Below are positions 28,412 through 40,935 of a DNA stretch of 64,000 nucleotides, piece by piece (within the stretch, counting starts at the first letter, position 1; each line of letters begins with the position of its first letter). A program made the position numbers and the translations under genes. The DNA is from Apostichopus japonicus. Taxonomy: Eukaryota; Echinodermata; Holothuroidea; Aspidochirotida; Stichopodidae. Below the pieces are notes generated by a model. That model was not told the origin of the DNA. It made no database searches and saw nothing but the letters and a program-made list of their open reading frames with translations. The stretch is from positions 5,299,501 to 5,363,500 of the forward strand of contig NC_092581.1 in the NCBI RefSeq assembly GCF_037975245.1, given 5' to 3'.

Positions 28412-31400
28412 CTAGTATACTTTAATCGGACGAACTTCATATTCGCTTGTTTCATCGTTGTTTTCACGTGTCCCTCTTTATACGCTTGTGATGCTGCTTG
28501 GATTATTAATCTCTACAACACGGATACCGTTCAATATATATGTCTCACAATGACCTGTATTCTAAAGGGCAGCTTCCTGTGGTAGAAATGCTATCAGCTT
28601 TAATGAACAAGGAATAACACCGTACAGCCTAATTTGAGTGGGTAACTCCATTAATACTATTACAGAGAAAGAATTGTAAATACGTCATTCACAATTCATA
28701 ATATAAAATAATAACCTCGGGAAAAATTACACGATTTTTTTATAATACTTTAGAAGCCTACTACTTGAATATATGTCTCTCGTGATATAATTGTCTGTGA
28801 AAGAAGTCCCAACCTATGTCTCTTTGCAAGAATTGGATTACATTATTGTGTTTTCAGCCGCTCGCCTGTTTTCTTTCTTTCCCTATTCTACGTTTTGTGC
28901 CAGCGCTTCAAATTTACATTTTTTTTTTGCGAACAAAATTTCCCCGAGAGAATGGAAAATGAAAAAAAAAAACACACACACACACGCTTTTCTCCTAAGT
29001 TCGTACAAATTTCAAAATTATGTCAAGCACGAAAGTACTGTACTGTGTGCATGCAGGCTTCATGGTTTAATGGGAAAAGGTTATTTGTAGCCGGGAAACG
29101 CGTGTGACGTCATTGCTCGTGTTTCAGTGATGATTAGCTTTTTTTTTCTTCTCCACTACCACGTTCACAATCTTCTTTGGCAGAGAAGAAAATCTATTTA
29201 ATTGGATGCAAAATGTTCATCTTGTAAATGCACTGCTTTCATCGTGCGGATGATGCAGTTTGTATTTTGTGTACGGTCCTCTTCATCAATTTGTGTTCAA
29301 GAGAAAAGTCATTGCAATTTATCTTGACGGTGACACGACAACATTACTCATCGCTGTAATCTCGGGAATATGCTGACGCCCTTTAAAAATGATGCAGAAC
29401 GTTAAACAAGGAAGCGTTTTCATCAGCACAATATCCAGATCCTTCACCAGGGTCGTGTTTCGATTACGCTTGGTTAAGCCCCTTGGATGGTGAGGAGGAG
29501 GCAAAGATGGACGGAGGGGGTCAGTATTGACCTGCAGTTTTTCAATAAGGTTATATGCAGGCATCTCTAAACCAAGTGTTTCATATATGTTATATAATGT
29601 ACTAAGCAGGGAATTGTAAATCTTTGCTCTTGTTGTTGTTGGTGGTGTTGGTGTTCAGAAAGGCCACCCAACATTGTCAATACCATATTTACCAACAGAA
29701 AGCAAAGGAAAATGCATCAATAACAAATTTGATTAACCCTACTGTCGGTCACCTATTACTAATTAGTATGAAGAAATAATGATTAGGATATTTATAACAG
29801 TCCACAGTAAGAACCTTAAATGATATACGGAACGAAACTTGGACTATAAGCAGCTAGTTCGCAACGGTCATTGGTGGTAAATAAGAAAATAAACTTTCTC
29901 TAACCACGCCAGATAATCAAATATCCTACATAACAAAGTTGTAGCAACTTACTCGGTGAAACCATTTTGAATGCCATCTGTTTTTTTTCCTCCTGCAAAG
30001 TTAAAATTCTAAACTGTCATTTTGACAAGTGCCCTTCGTGAATTGCTAATGATGTACAAGTGATCAAAGAACTAATTGCTTCATGGAACAAAATAAAATA
30101 TTATAAATGACATGAGGCAAAACATTTAAACTTGATAAGCAGTAATATAACAATCACAACAACATCCGTATAAGTCAATGACCCATTTCTATGACAGTGT
30201 TAGGTTTTAGGTAAGAAGGGAAAAAACAGTGAGCATCAGACAACCATCGACCAAAATGGCCGGGCTTACATAATTTAGTTGACAGACTTTTGGGCCAACA
30301 CTAATTCAAACGTATGTGCTGCATAGTTAAAAACTGGAAGAAGGTTGCTCAAATTATCATGCATATGCGTTATCCGAATAAAGATTGAATAACATCTTGT
30401 TAAAGGCAAGTAAAAAACACAACCCAAATTGACTAGTTAAATTCATTTGCCGTATAGCTCACACAATATCCTCAATAGTTTGATATATTGCTTCCTCACA
30501 AATTTGATTGTACCATATTTTCTGCTTGTTAATTTATTCATTTTAAAAGATGGTACGAAGTTTAAAATGAATTAAACCCCATTATATTTTCTATAAAACA
30601 TGTTACTGGATCATTACAAGTGAACTCTCTGCCTGCCTGCCTGTATACTAACACTTTTGCATACTTTTTTCAAACTTTAATAAATTTCAAGCCTTAATTG
30701 CAATTGTTTTACTATGCATAGGTTATTGTGTATTGTCATATAGTTTATCTTACTGCCAGTCTTTACTTGTACTCGTTCAGGTTTAAGATTATTAAGATGT
30801 CGGACTCAATAAGATCTGTGCTATAGTTTCATAACAACTGGCTGTGACTGTATAGTAACATTAGTTGTTTGAGGTTACACAACTTGGCCACTTACTTGAA
30901 ACATATTTCTGTCACTTAACGTATATCAATGCTAGATCAATCCATTGACAATCAAAATTAAGTAAGGCTTTGAGCAAACCTATAATATGCGTATTTTGTC
31001 CGCACTTAATGAAAACCCAACTTTTCCAGCATATCACAACTCAAACCTGTGATTGTTTTGAAAGACAACGTTAATTTTGAAACTACTGTAGTAACGTTTA
31101 AGAAGAATCACTGATCCCTAGATTCAATTAGATTATACACCACATTGTACTTGCTCATCAGTACACGTAATGTTCATATCACCATATGAAAGTGTGTCTA
31201 AAAAGACTGCAGCGGTGGAAATTCATACACATTACTCCATGCCCATGTCTGCATAAAGCATACTTATCAATATATATGGCCATATGTGCAGCTAACAGCT
31301 TTTCTAAACGCACGGACGTATTGTGTGGTATGCGGGTTATCGTACTATACCAATGGGTTCTGTGACTGAGTCATCAAGTATTGTATATCCTGCGATTCAA

Positions 31401-31970
31401 AATGAATATCGTTTCTGAGATTCCATACCTTCGAATGAATTCGTATACGTATAGCATTACTGTCATACTTATTGTGTCTTATTCATACACGTTCAAACAG
31501 TACCGCATTCAATTCGAAGGTTACAAATATAGTTATAACACATCTATATACTATGCCATTACTTTACATTTATAAATGGGGGGGGGGGTGGGGGGGGGGG
31601 GTTGTACGGTATATGCGTTCACTACCATGTATATTCTCTCAAAGGGTGCTTGAGTTATGAAAACAAGATCTTAAGAATGTTCTACAAGTAACAAGCTGAA
31701 AAATAACTTAAAAAACTTCAGGGTCATCCTATAAGATGATGACGTTAATGAGAATAACAATGACTGAATCAGATTGAATAAAACCAAGTAGAATGAATAC
31801 AGATTAATGAGAATAGTAAGTATTATACGAGGATATCGAGGTTACTGCAGTTACCTGCAAGCCACGTAAACTATAGATTATCTCTAGCATTTAAATCTCT
31901 CTCTCTCCCCTCCCCCCTCCCCCTTTTTTTGCTACACGTTTGCTATCAACTTTGATACTGTTTGGATATT
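28412..31970. other. non-coding stretch, one possible small - strand exon
   Basis: Mostly AT-rich DNA, with poly-A and (CA)n at about 28963-28985 and a poly-G run near 31577-31601. On the - strand, 29992 to 29953 is a 40-nt segment with an ACTTTGCAG acceptor before it and a GTAAGTTGC donor after it, containing two in-frame ATGs. It is too short to assign. Confidence 0.35.
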
Positions 31971-31978
31971 AATAATAC

Positions 31979-32347
31979 CAGTGGCGTAGGAAGGTACTTT
32001 TGAGTGGGGGGGCTGAAGACTGATGGCCGGCCTGGGGGAGGGGACTAAGGGGAGGGGGTGTCCCCCTCCCTTTTGGAATTTTTTGCATTTCCAGGTAGCC
32101 TCAGATGCAATTTGGTGCAATATAGCACACTTCAACCCACCCACTCCATTTTGTAACTTAATTTTGTATTTTCACCAGGCCTTAGATGCAATTTGGTGTT
32201 CCAAATGAGATTTTTTTTTCTCATTTGGAAATGAAAAAGGGGTTTTCTGACCTGCGAAGCGGGGGGGCGGAATGATACTTCCGCCCCTCCACATTTTTCA
32301 CTGGGGGGGCTGGCGCCCCCCAGCCCCCCCCGGTTCCTACGCCCTTG
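31979..32347. mobile_element. 369-bp hAT-type MITE, copy 1
   Basis: The element begins CAGTGGCGTAGGAA and ends with the reverse complement of CAAGGGCGTAGGAA (12 of 14 matches). It is flanked by a perfect 8-bp duplication, AATAATAC, at 31971-31978 and 32348-32355. It shares its whole length and almost all sequence with the copy at 52876-53244 in the same orientation. The interior has GGGGG/CCCCC palindromes near both ends and no coding capacity. Confidence 0.93.
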
Positions 32348-32355
32348 AATAATAC

Positions 32356-34214
32356 CAATGAAGATTTTAGAAACCTCATAAAGAAACAATGTATAACATA
32401 TTTAAAGTGCTTTGATGCTGTAACGATAGTATAAAAATCCCATAACACTTTTAGTGAAAGGTTGCGAGGTGGTTTATAGGGTTGACCCATTGTAACATTA
32501 TTACCAGAAAACATAGATTACCCGGAATACTTGGCAAAACACCCCACAGTACAGCTGTTATGTACTGCTTTAAGTAAACAGAAGAAAGAGAGAGAGGAGA
32601 GGGGGGGGGGGGCATTACAGGTGCGTGTTGTGTTTTATAAGTGAGGTTTTCAATTCACGTATTCACATATCAGTATACCCAATCAATAGCTGGATACTTC
32701 GGAACTTACAACAAATATTTGTTCTGCTTTAGCTGAAAAATTCCGCGAAGAACATTGCTCTAGTAATAACAAGGACCATGGTTATGTTAAAGATGTTATG
32801 TCGTCTCAGCGGAATCCAATAATATAGTATGGCGGATTTTGCGTGACGTCACAGCTTTCTTTATCTGAAATTCGATTGAGGGCCGATAACAGCACAGTAA
32901 CGATGAGAACTAGTTACGGAAAACAACGTACGTGGAAAATATGGTGTCTGGCATCTAGCAATATATATTGCCGATTCAGCAATATTATAACTTAGGCTGT
33001 TCCTCGTCTTTAATTGATAGTTGCACAATAGCTTGGCAAGGAAAACGTTTACTTCGCAGTGTTGGTTATTTATTTATTTGGAACACACTGACAAATGCAA
33101 ATGATTCTTGCCTGGCAAATGACACACGTGTCGTTCGGCTTTCTACTTTACATGCATTAAACCAGCCAGCTTCTTGAAACGGTTCTGTCTGCAAAGTGCA
33201 AAGTCTCGCCTGCGATGTCATCTTCTACATACGCAAGTATATAGAGTTAAACGAAATATTTTATCAAATGAGTGTGTGCACCGGGAACTGCAGCCTATTG
33301 CAAATTACCACAGACAAACTTCATAATAAAAACAATACAGATCTCATTAGCCTGAGCTGGCAACAAAGAAAAATAGCAGCCCGTTCTTTTCCGTGAAATT
33401 CACAATGAGGTATAGCAAGGAACAAAGTTCACTCTAGTGGGGGGGGGGGGGGAATAAAAATAAATTGAATTCCATGTAATAGCGCTTGATATTAAGAGTT
33501 AACAGGAGTAGATATTACATATATTTAGGTAGACATTTATCTTCCTGAAAGATAAAATTATTGCGAAAGGTCTGAATAAAGGGGGTGGCTTAGTCGTTTG
33601 CAAAAGAGGAAACAACTGCTTTCGTCGTCTCTGTTTCAGAATGTACTTAGTTGTTACTTTTCGAATAATTATGCACTTCGCTATTAGTATACGTCTTCCG
33701 TTTGAAGTGACTTCCAGCATAACTTAAATTCTCCTATATGCAGAGAAAATTAAACTGTTGATATGTAGTGTTCGCCGCATTTATGTTTATTTTTAACATT
33801 CACCGCATATGACTAAGTTGCTGACTAAGTTGTTGTTGCTTTTCTCTCTGTTTTGTGCACATTACCCCATACCCACCCCTATTTTTATATCCCTCTTTAT
33901 TTAACGTTGTGCAATGTAAACAGCCGATGTCGGTTCTTTACGCATTCCCCTATATCCGTATTAGATGTAATATAAATATTTGTCTATATATGCATATATA
34001 ACATATGTTTATGTGTATGTAACATATAATGAGTGTATAGGTTATAAATAATGTATGGGTGTGTTTACGCATGTGTGTATATATACCGGTATATGTATAT
34101 ATGATATTTATGTGCCTTCACTATGTTTCTCGCAAACTGTGCTCTCAACATAGAGTGAAAACAGATTACAAGCATTATATGTAATTATAATATATTATAT
34201 AAATGTAATATACA
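32356..34214. other. non-coding stretch, nothing coding recognised
   Basis: Contains a GA-rich then poly-G tract near 32585-32613 and another poly-G run near 33440. A 69-codon frame at about 32968-33177 has no splice or motif support. Confidence 0.45.

Positions 34215-34259
<45 letters not shown>
34215..34259. repeat. (AT)n microsatellite
   Basis: About 45 bp of alternating AT preceded by a TATA-rich region. Confidence 0.92.
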
Positions 34260-34260
<1 letters not shown>

Positions 34261-34934
34261 CCTATATATACTTAACTAATAGGTTAAAACTTGAATGAAA
34301 AGAATAATTAAAAATATGTATATGTATACTTTTTTATCATTGCGCACGATCAATAACAAATATGTTGATAAGTGTGTTACGACGACAATGCAACCTTCAA
34401 ATTTAATAGATATCGTTATTATCATGTTAATTTGATATGAAGCCACGCAAATACATTTTAACACGCATTATGCTGTTTGTAAATCAAATATTTAATTGAC
34501 TTATCCAAGTAGGTACATGTAGACCTATACGTTAACCTACGTAACTAATAATCTTGCTAACGGTTTTATACTAATTAACATGTAATCTTCATTTATTTAG
34601 TAATATCCACAGTTTTGTCGAGAAGGAATGTTTCGTAACGTTCGCACCGAGTATATTCCACTAGTCGATGAAGTGAATGTTAAAATATGTAATCTAATAT
34701 GTAATCTAATTCTATATACCTTACAGTATACAGAATTTTGCATTCAACCGATTTTTGGCTATATTTGGCCCAATAAGAAGCAAGCAAACTTACGATTCCT
34801 TAACCAGATCAAGTGTCAAAACATGATCAATACCAGGACACTTACAACACATATACTAAACCCAATTTGAGGGTAAAATATCGGTTTTTAGAGTGGATAC
34901 TATTCTTGTTGTATTACATATGACACGGAAATAT

Positions 34935-35100
34935 GGGGTTAATCAACGGTCTAGCGTGCGTTACTCACAGGATTAATGCACGATCGGGGGATAATGCAAG
35001 CGATGCACGAGGGCGGAGCCCGAGTGCATCCAGTGATAGCATTAACACCCGGAGTGCATTAATCATGTGAGTAACGCACGCTAGACCGTTGATTAACCCC
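34935..35100. mobile_element. fold-back MITE with 47-bp arms
   Basis: Left arm 34935-34981 and right arm 35054-35100 are inverted repeats that match at 46 of 47 positions, beginning GGGGTTAATCAACGGTCTAG. The 72-bp middle contains a further stem (GATGCAC, GGGC / GCCC, GTGCATC), so one strand can fold into a nearly continuous rod. A third related segment, GCGTTACTCACAGGATTAA, occurs at about 35210-35228. A 12-bp inverted pair, GTTCATTCATAC / GTATGAATGAAC, at 35101-35112 and 35278-35289 suggests a larger or nested element reaching 35289. No coding capacity and no clear target duplication. Confidence 0.9.
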
Positions 35101-37787
35101 GTTCATTCATACACTACCATTTGTGTGGGGGAAAAATCATAAAACAAAACATTTTTGGTTACATATAACCAAAGATTTATCAAAGTGATGCCCCGTAATT
35201 TTACCGTGCGTTACTCACAGGATTAACCACGGTCAGCTGACCTGAATGGACCAATAGGATTTAGGAATCTTTACTAAGTATGAATGAACCTCTGATTATG
35301 AATCTATTCCGTACAAAGACGTCGATTAACTAGAACATTGGATATATACTCGATATACAGACGTTTTCATATGAAACGCTTCATGAAAAAAATATAAAAT
35401 GATTGAGTTCGTTTTTTTCTACAACTTGAAATCATTTAAACTCATTGGTCGTTGTGGTTGTTGTGTAATATTGTCAGTTTCTGAAATAACACAGTATTGT
35501 AAAAAAAGATCACTCATTTGAAATTTTAATTCACAATTTGATGCTTTGTAAAAGCAACATTTAAATATAAACAATTTATTAAAAACATATATATATAAAT
35601 ATATTTGCAGATGTACTTGTTTTTATTTATGTCATTATTCTCAACAACTTCCAAACGGATTTCCACGGTTACATCATTATTTCAATTTCAAGCGGAAAAA
35701 AACAAGATTATTGTGTGTGTATTTCGTGTAGGTATAATCACAGATGATTTCGCAATAACCTCAGTCAAATGATGAAGAAATCTAATCCCAACAATTTAGA
35801 TCTCAACAACAGAACAAACTATAGAGCCGGGAATTGGACCACTTTACTAAATTTCCATCACTATGCAGCTTTGTTAAATGTATATTTAAAATCTCAGAAT
35901 ACGTTATTCGTTTTAAACAGACCCAAATTGTTTGCGTGACATTAAGAGAAATAATTACAGGTAACGCTTGATACTTGACAAACCATCTGAGGTATTATCT
36001 TTACTCATGTACCTTTCAATCGAGATATAATGCAATTGCCTATAGCTAATAATCTCTTTTCATTTAAAAGCTTTATCTGATAAACTTAAAAATTTCGTCA
36101 CTATAAAGTATACTTTCGGGACTTTGTATTCACCTACTTTTCTTTAAAAAAGAAGAAAATGTGACACGAAAGTAACCCTTTTTAACACAGAATTTGGTAG
36201 TACGCATAATTATCATGTCTTATAATGTGTTACAAGCATATACAGTATAACAAATGACAACAACAAAAATGTAGGCTTTTTATTCCACGTGTTTTCGCTT
36301 CTTATAACTTCTATAGCTTGGATAAAGTCAAGGTTATGAAGTCACTGTTTAGCGCTGGTTGCTATGACAAAATGTAATAATAAAAATATACTGGTTAAAG
36401 ATGTTAACAGGAACGGGTATTTAAAAGTGTGTGTTATCAACATTTACAGCGAACATATACCGCAGCTGTGTGTGCGCGTGTGTGTGTTGGTATAGATATC
36501 TCCATGAACCCAAAGGGGAATGTACTTTTTCACAAAACATCTTAACTAAACAGTTGTCAATGCTTTACCCCAAACGACCTCCACCCGCCCCCACACCCAA
36601 CACACACACACTCTAGGTCCATTCCTTTCCCTCTGTCTACTCAGTAATCACTGCGTCAATATTTTGGGCCTATTTATTTAGGACGTTTCACAAAATTCCC
36701 AAAGAAATACCATTAAAATACCTTTTGTTTTATAGAAATCTACCCCCTTCAATTAACCTCTTAAAGTACCCGTAGATACACCCAGGTTAGTAAATAATGT
36801 ATGACTTAAAAAGTCACTAACGTCAACTCCCCCTCTCAAATGTCAATTGAGGTACCGACCAACGAGCCTTGGGCAACACTTGTTTATTAAATAAATCCTA
36901 TATGTAAACAACCAAAGTCTAAAAATATATCTTCCATTTCCATTACGTCAGCATGCTGCATATATTAAAGATACACTATTTGTGAATTGGCCCCTGCAGA
37001 CTGGAATCCTAACTCTATAGGATATACGGAAAGATAAGAATAATGAGGAACACCAGTAACGAACGAATGATACAAACATCAAATATTCACCTTTCAGTGT
37101 TATAGTCAGAGGGGATTAATTTTTGTCTGACAGCAACATAACAAAAGCAACAAAAAACGAACAAAACACGCAGAAAAGTAACTTCCGTTTCTGCATTTTA
37201 TTGAATATAAATGTGTAGCACTTAGCTTTAAGACTAAATATGTGCTGGTAACGCAACCACGAGATACATTAGATCAAGGGAAGCGGGGTTCAAATCTGTG
37301 ATGAGTCGCCTGCCTTTGAGAAGATATAATGACACAGTATATTAAAATGAGGACAAACGCAATAATCTATCGTAATCCGCAGGGTAAATATGTATTCACC
37401 ATACGATAAAAGAGAAATTACGATATGCAAAATGAAAATATATAAAATACAAAATAAAGTTAAAACATGATTAAAACAATGACATTCAACATGGCCTAAC
37501 ACTCTAATGGCCTACTAAACTAATAACTCGGGAGTCGCTAATCTCGTCTAGTATGTATTACTGCATAATGGTTGGCCCCTCAATCTCGTCTAGTATATTA
37601 TAGTCTAATGGTTGGTCCCTCAGTCCACGAATAACGTCTATTGGTGGGGGTGCATCATGCGTCCTCGGTTACCCGGGCCAGGAGTGGGGTTTCCGGCATC
37701 TAAGATAGCCGTCTATAAGGACATCTATAATTACGGTCTCTCGATAGGTGAGACTACATCAAAGTTCTACATGTATAAAAGCTGTGT
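35101..37787. other. non-coding stretch, first 190 bp related to the fold-back element
   Basis: The first part holds the outer inverted pair of the fold-back element. The remainder is AT-rich with no exon evidence. At about 37544-37622 the segment CTCGTCTAGTAT...AATGGTTGG.CCCTCA is tandemly duplicated once. Confidence 0.45.
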
Positions 37788-37874
37788 AGAAATTAATGAA
37801 ATTAATTTCTAATGAAACTGGAACAGTTTGGTACAGCCAGGTGCATGGCAGCTTGGAGTGTCTTGGTGAATGGT
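37788..37874 (+). repeat. 87-bp direct repeat, copy 1
   Basis: Identical along 87 bp to 39487-39573, in the same orientation, with the starts 1,699 bp apart. It begins with the near-palindrome AGAAATTAATGAAATTAATT and contains a short open segment whose translation starts MKLEQFGTARCMAAWSVLVN. Sequences outside the repeat differ, so this is a local duplication or an insertion footprint and not a tandem array. Confidence 0.95.
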
Positions 37875-39486
37875 CACCATGCATTGCCAACACAATAAAA
37901 ATAAACCAAACAAAGGGCAAGGGGATGAACAATCTTCCACAGTAAACAAGCAATTACTAAGCAATTAAAATAAGTATGAAAATATGCGATAATATACAAC
38001 AAAGATAATCAGTAAGGGTGACACAACAATAATGAAATAGTATAAGCAAATGTCAACCTGATCATCTAATAAAGAGTAACATATATGGTGCACTCATCAT
38101 GCCTGGTCGGCATGACAACAAGTAAACCGTAAGTATTAAAATAAAATGAACCTTCGAGACATAGACACTAATACACAACTGGTTGCTAAACATACAACTA
38201 CTTGCCTATGTTACTCATACAGCAATAATACAGTGCTCCATAAATAAGTGAAACTGTCTATCCCTATTTGGCATAGCAGTAAAATCTAGGAATGTCGTAG
38301 TTAACAAATATATAACTAGAAGCTGGTTGCTCTAATTCCACTACGAACAATATCCAAATAGAGGCCAGTGACTAACTCTAAAATCAATACACCCTCTATG
38401 ACTTACGTGAAGTCTACAAGTATAAATGATGTACTACTGGGAAAATCCCTCAGCTAGTAATAATAGCAACAACAGTAGTATACTAACTATGTACTTCAAC
38501 CCATGCACCTCTTACTAGCTTAGACCACAGGTTGCCATGGCAACTGACACCTTTGTTAGGCTGCAGGTACCTAAGCGTCCCCTGGGACTAAGAGCAGGCT
38601 ATAAAACGGAGACTATGTCACCTAGCTTATCTGCTGTAAATATCTGGTCAGATGGAGTCTGTACCAGTGAAGGGTGACTCCAGGGCTAAATACATGCTAA
38701 TACTCTAATATTCTAATAAACAACAACAAAACTACAATAGTGTCTCGGTTCACAAAATAGTCAATATGCCTACTAACATATTGATACAACGATTGATTCA
38801 ATATAACGGTTAACAGAAGTTCAACTATTCCTATCACCATGGCAACTAGTAAAAGTGTAACATTGCATCATAGGATCTAAACATAGCTCGAATAGCGGAA
38901 ACTTAAGTACAACTAGATACGAATATGAGTACATCACAGTAACGGGTAATGCTAGACGTATCGCAAGAGTACATAATAACTAAATAAATATACCAAATGT
39001 GGATTCTCGCTAGACCAAAATAACCTAAGTACTTTCAATACTCTCCATTTAACTCAATGTAGGTTAGATCATAACAATACACAAGATGGCAAAGGTTGAG
39101 GGCATTATAAGTGCCATAATCAACCGTAATAACATACTATAAAACAACAGTAACAATAATAATGATCTTACCTGTAGACTCTCTATAGCCATTACAGGTA
39201 CAAACGTTTAATTAATAATTACAGTCTGTGTGCATGTAGCCATCACAGGAGCAACATAATAATTACAGTCTGTGTGCATGTAGCCATCACAGGATAAATG
39301 TAGTAAATAGTAAATACAACACAATTACACTTAATGAGGGCTGCTAAATATTCTGTGTGCACATTGCCAGCACAGAACTAACATGAATACATTTGCAAGT
39401 AAAATACACTATGTATGCACAATGAAAATGAACAAGCTACTGAGGGGTCTGGGGCAAAGTCAAAAGATGAACTCTTACCTGTGTCG
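37875..39486. other. 1.6-kb interval between 87-bp direct repeats
   Basis: No long frame on either strand. It contains a 38-bp unit (TAATAATTACAGTCTGTGTG onward) repeated at 39213-39250 and 39257-39294. There are two strong - strand donor-like sites, CTACAG|GTAAGATC near 39173 and GACACAG|GTAAGAG near 39478. A TATAAAA lies at about 38611. The pattern suits an inserted element or part of a non-coding - strand transcript. Confidence 0.5.
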
Positions 39487-39573
39487 AGAAATTAATGAAA
39501 TTAATTTCTAATGAAACTGGAACAGTTTGGTACAGCCAGGTGCATGGCAGCTTGGAGTGTCTTGGTGAATGGT
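39487..39573 (+). repeat. 87-bp direct repeat, copy 2
   Basis: Perfect second copy of 37788-37874. Unlike copy 1, its open segment continues into a longer frame (39511-39795) after the repeat ends, so copy 2 probably keeps the original context. Confidence 0.95.
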
Positions 39574-39795
39574 AGAGTCGCTTGCAAACTTAGCTGTTTT
39601 AAGCCATTCTTTGAACAAAGGGAAGGTTGTTATCCCACCCTACCAGACAAGATTTTACTTAGACTGGCTACCAATACTCCAGGAAGTAGACAAACTGTCT
39701 TCCCACATCTTTAACTTACTCCAGCAGAGATTCCAAAGAGTGTGAACATACTTACTACACTTAAGGGAGAAATAAGGCAAGGCCTAGTCTTTTAA
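39511..39795 (+). pseudogene. 95-codon frame broken by one stop, unknown protein
   Basis: From the ATG at 39511 the frame runs 67 codons to TAA at 39712-39714. It then continues in the same frame with protein-like composition (LTPAEIPKSVNILTTLKGEI) to TAA at 39793-39795. The residue pattern around the stop looks like real coding sequence, possibly the C-terminal end of a host or transposon protein that I do not recognise. The first 21 codons lie in the 87-bp repeat. Alternatively, 39511-39714 alone could be a terminal exon. Confidence 0.3.
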
Positions 39796-40453
39796 TGTAG
39801 GGACTGACAGATAAATGATCACTAGCCTTAGCGTAACCTTGGAGTAACCTTAATGTGAAGCCAGACCACACATGTCAGGGGCTTAATGGTCCTTCTGGCA
39901 GGAATGAGTGTTACCAGAAAATACCACAAATAGATATAAGAAGAAAATGGAAAAATAAAAGTGAAGGGGAAGGGTATATTATACAGGGGGACAAAACTAT
40001 AGACACTACTATTGGGAAATATTAGGGGTGCTACAAATGCAATTATCGAACCATAAAGGTGCAATCTGAGTGTTTGAACTGTTAACTGACATATTAAAAC
40101 AATTCTCAGAGGAAAATATATAATTTTATTGTTTGTAACTTTTTAGTAAATTTTAGCATCCTATATTTTATAAAATAAATATAGTTGCAGATACAGACAT
40201 TGGGATACAAGTTCTGCAGAGGGAACATTTTTGGCTATGTACCATACATACAAGTACAAATAACACAAATTATATACTGATTGCATTAAATCATTTGAGA
40301 CCATAAATCGTACTAGTATAATTGTAATTATAATAATGAGAAAACCAAATTTCCGACACGTTTAATATGTCAAAATACTCCGTCGAATCCGTGATCCACG
40401 AAATGAAATTGACAAAGATTAGTTAATGTGACAGAGCGTGTTTCAAGCTTTTT
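39796..40453. other. non-coding stretch, nothing recognised
   Basis: AT-rich sequence between the broken frame and the half-site-rich element. Confidence 0.5.
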
Positions 40454-40634
40454 GGTTCCTTGCTAAAAGCAAAGGAACCTATGTATTCAGGTTGGCGTGT
40501 GTGTGTGTGTGTGTGTGTGACACTTAAGCTTGTATGCACGATAACTCAACAAGGGATTGACTGATCATGATCAAACTTGGTGGGTGGGTGGCCCATAGTG
40601 AGTAGATGAACCCTATTGTTTTTGGTGCCCACAA

Positions 40635-40650
40635 AGGTCACCAAAGGTCA
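40635..40650 (+). promoter_or_regulatory. DR4-type nuclear-receptor element
   Basis: AGGTCA (40635-40640), spacer CCAA, AGGTCA (40645-40650): a perfect direct repeat spaced by 4. The same AGGTCA-CCAA-AGGTCA arrangement recurs at 40783-40798 and in later modules. In characterised animals DR4 sites bind thyroid-hormone-receptor or LXR-type heterodimers with RXR. Function here is not shown. Confidence 0.4.
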
Positions 40651-40901
40651 GTTATGGTCCAAAAACCCAAAATACTAAAACTGCAATAACTCCCAGTGCC
40701 AATGTGCGACAAGGTTGATATTTTGGGACAAGTTGTGAACTGGTTAGGGAAACATTTTGAAACTTAACGGTCATGTGATCTGAGGTCACCAAAGGTCAAT
40801 TAATGTTAAAAAACTAGTTTTTTTGCGATAACTTGAGAACGAATTGTCCGTTAGGGTTGGGAGTTGCTTCAGTGTAATCCAATTGTCGACCCACATCTGG
40901 G

Positions 40902-40935
40902 TGACCCTTGACCTCAATTTGACCTCTGGTGACCT
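40902..40935 (-). promoter_or_regulatory. compound DR1-DR5-DR4 half-site cluster
   Basis: TGACCC (40902-40907), TGACCT (40909-40914), TGACCT (40920-40925) and TGACCT (40930-40935) are all in one orientation with spacers of 1, 5 and 4 bp. The same cluster recurs near 41855 and 42251. A DR1, AGGTCA-A-AGGTCA, is at 41151-41163. These match RXR, RAR and TR/LXR spacing rules by sequence only. Confidence 0.4.

Noticed and set aside
28331-28585. Frame with a long tyrosine run
   Set aside because: The tyrosines come from the (ACT)n microsatellite, and the remaining residues show no motif.
37235-37310. tRNA-like segment with GGGGTTCAAATCTG
   Set aside because: Only a B-box-like motif is convincing. 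The A box and stems are missing.
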